Shown here one piece after another: positions 6,873 to 6,904 of a stretch of 6,904 nucleotides of DNA. Within the stretch, counting starts at the first letter, position 1. Each line of letters starts with the position of its first letter. A program made the position numbers and the translations under genes. The DNA is from Chloroflexota bacterium (GTDB taxonomy: Bacteria; Chloroflexota; Anaerolineae; Anaerolineales; Anaerolineaceae), in contig JAGVUS010000439.1 of NCBI GenBank assembly GCA_019136175.1, positions 1 to 6,904 of the forward strand. The letters are read 5' to 3'. Under the pieces are notes generated by a model that ran no database searches, was not told the origin of the DNA, and saw only the letters and a program-made list of their open reading frames with translations.

Positions 6873-6904
6873 ATGGAAAAGGATTGCATGAAACACTTCA
6901 TCAA
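6873..6904 (+). CDS. Possible start of a rightward gene, partial (about 10 codons visible)
   Basis: ATG at 6873 opens a frame reading MEKDCMKHFI and stays open to the edge. An in-frame second ATG at 6888 (MKHFI) has a closer ribosome-binding site, AAGGA with a 4-nt gap, while the first ATG has AAGGA 13 nt away. The later start also looks more like the beginning of a signal peptide or short leader. Too little is visible to suggest a function. Support comes from the upstream TATAAT and the A-rich leader. Confidence 0.3.
   Translation, partial: MEKDCMKHFI

Noticed and set aside
6674..6904. Minus-strand 76-codon open frame at the right edge
   Set aside because: It has no ribosome-binding site, motif or sensible composition. 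It overlaps the promoter-like elements of the divergent gap.

Overview
The window is mid-GC bacterial DNA (mid-50s percent by eye). It is dominated by one very large minus-strand gene that runs off the left edge and covers about three quarters of the sequence. The style of the proteins (a giant secreted multi-domain protease with Ig, CARDB-like and propeller repeats, and few TTA/CTA/TCA codons) suggests an environmental bacterium such as a Chloroflexota/Anaerolineae member. No marker gene is present, so this assignment is tentative.

Layout, right to left because both main genes are on the minus strand. (1) At the extreme right edge, a TATAAT box and an ATG with a purine-rich leader suggest the start of a plus-strand gene, of which only about 10 codons are visible. 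(2) A divergent gap of about 210 bp has a TATAAT box only 13 bp from the start codon of the next gene. (3) 5283-6659 encodes a 458-residue major facilitator superfamily exporter of the MefA/EntS-like type. (4) A 147-bp gap holds a perfect 8-bp hairpin overlapping the transporter stop codon, and a promoter-like block in which two TTTGACG heptamers spaced 11 bp apart lie just upstream of a CATAAT box. (5) 1-5135 encodes at least 1711 residues of a secreted gingipain-like (peptidase C25) protein.

The large protein reads, in order: signal peptide; six ~48-residue propeller-like repeats; a CARDB-like domain; fibronectin type III; two Ig-like domains; a further beta-rich domain; then the C25 protease. 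The protease is split. Its N-terminal half (LLVG...IP and PDLMLGR motifs) is separated from the catalytic His (H1427) and Cys (C1458) by about 295 residues holding six FG-GAP/VCBS-type repeats with DxDxDG calcium-loop signatures. A beta-propeller inserted inside the caspase-like protease fold is the most notable observation here. The transporter and the protease are co-oriented, but the gap, hairpin and separate promoter-like block make separate transcription more likely than a tight operon.
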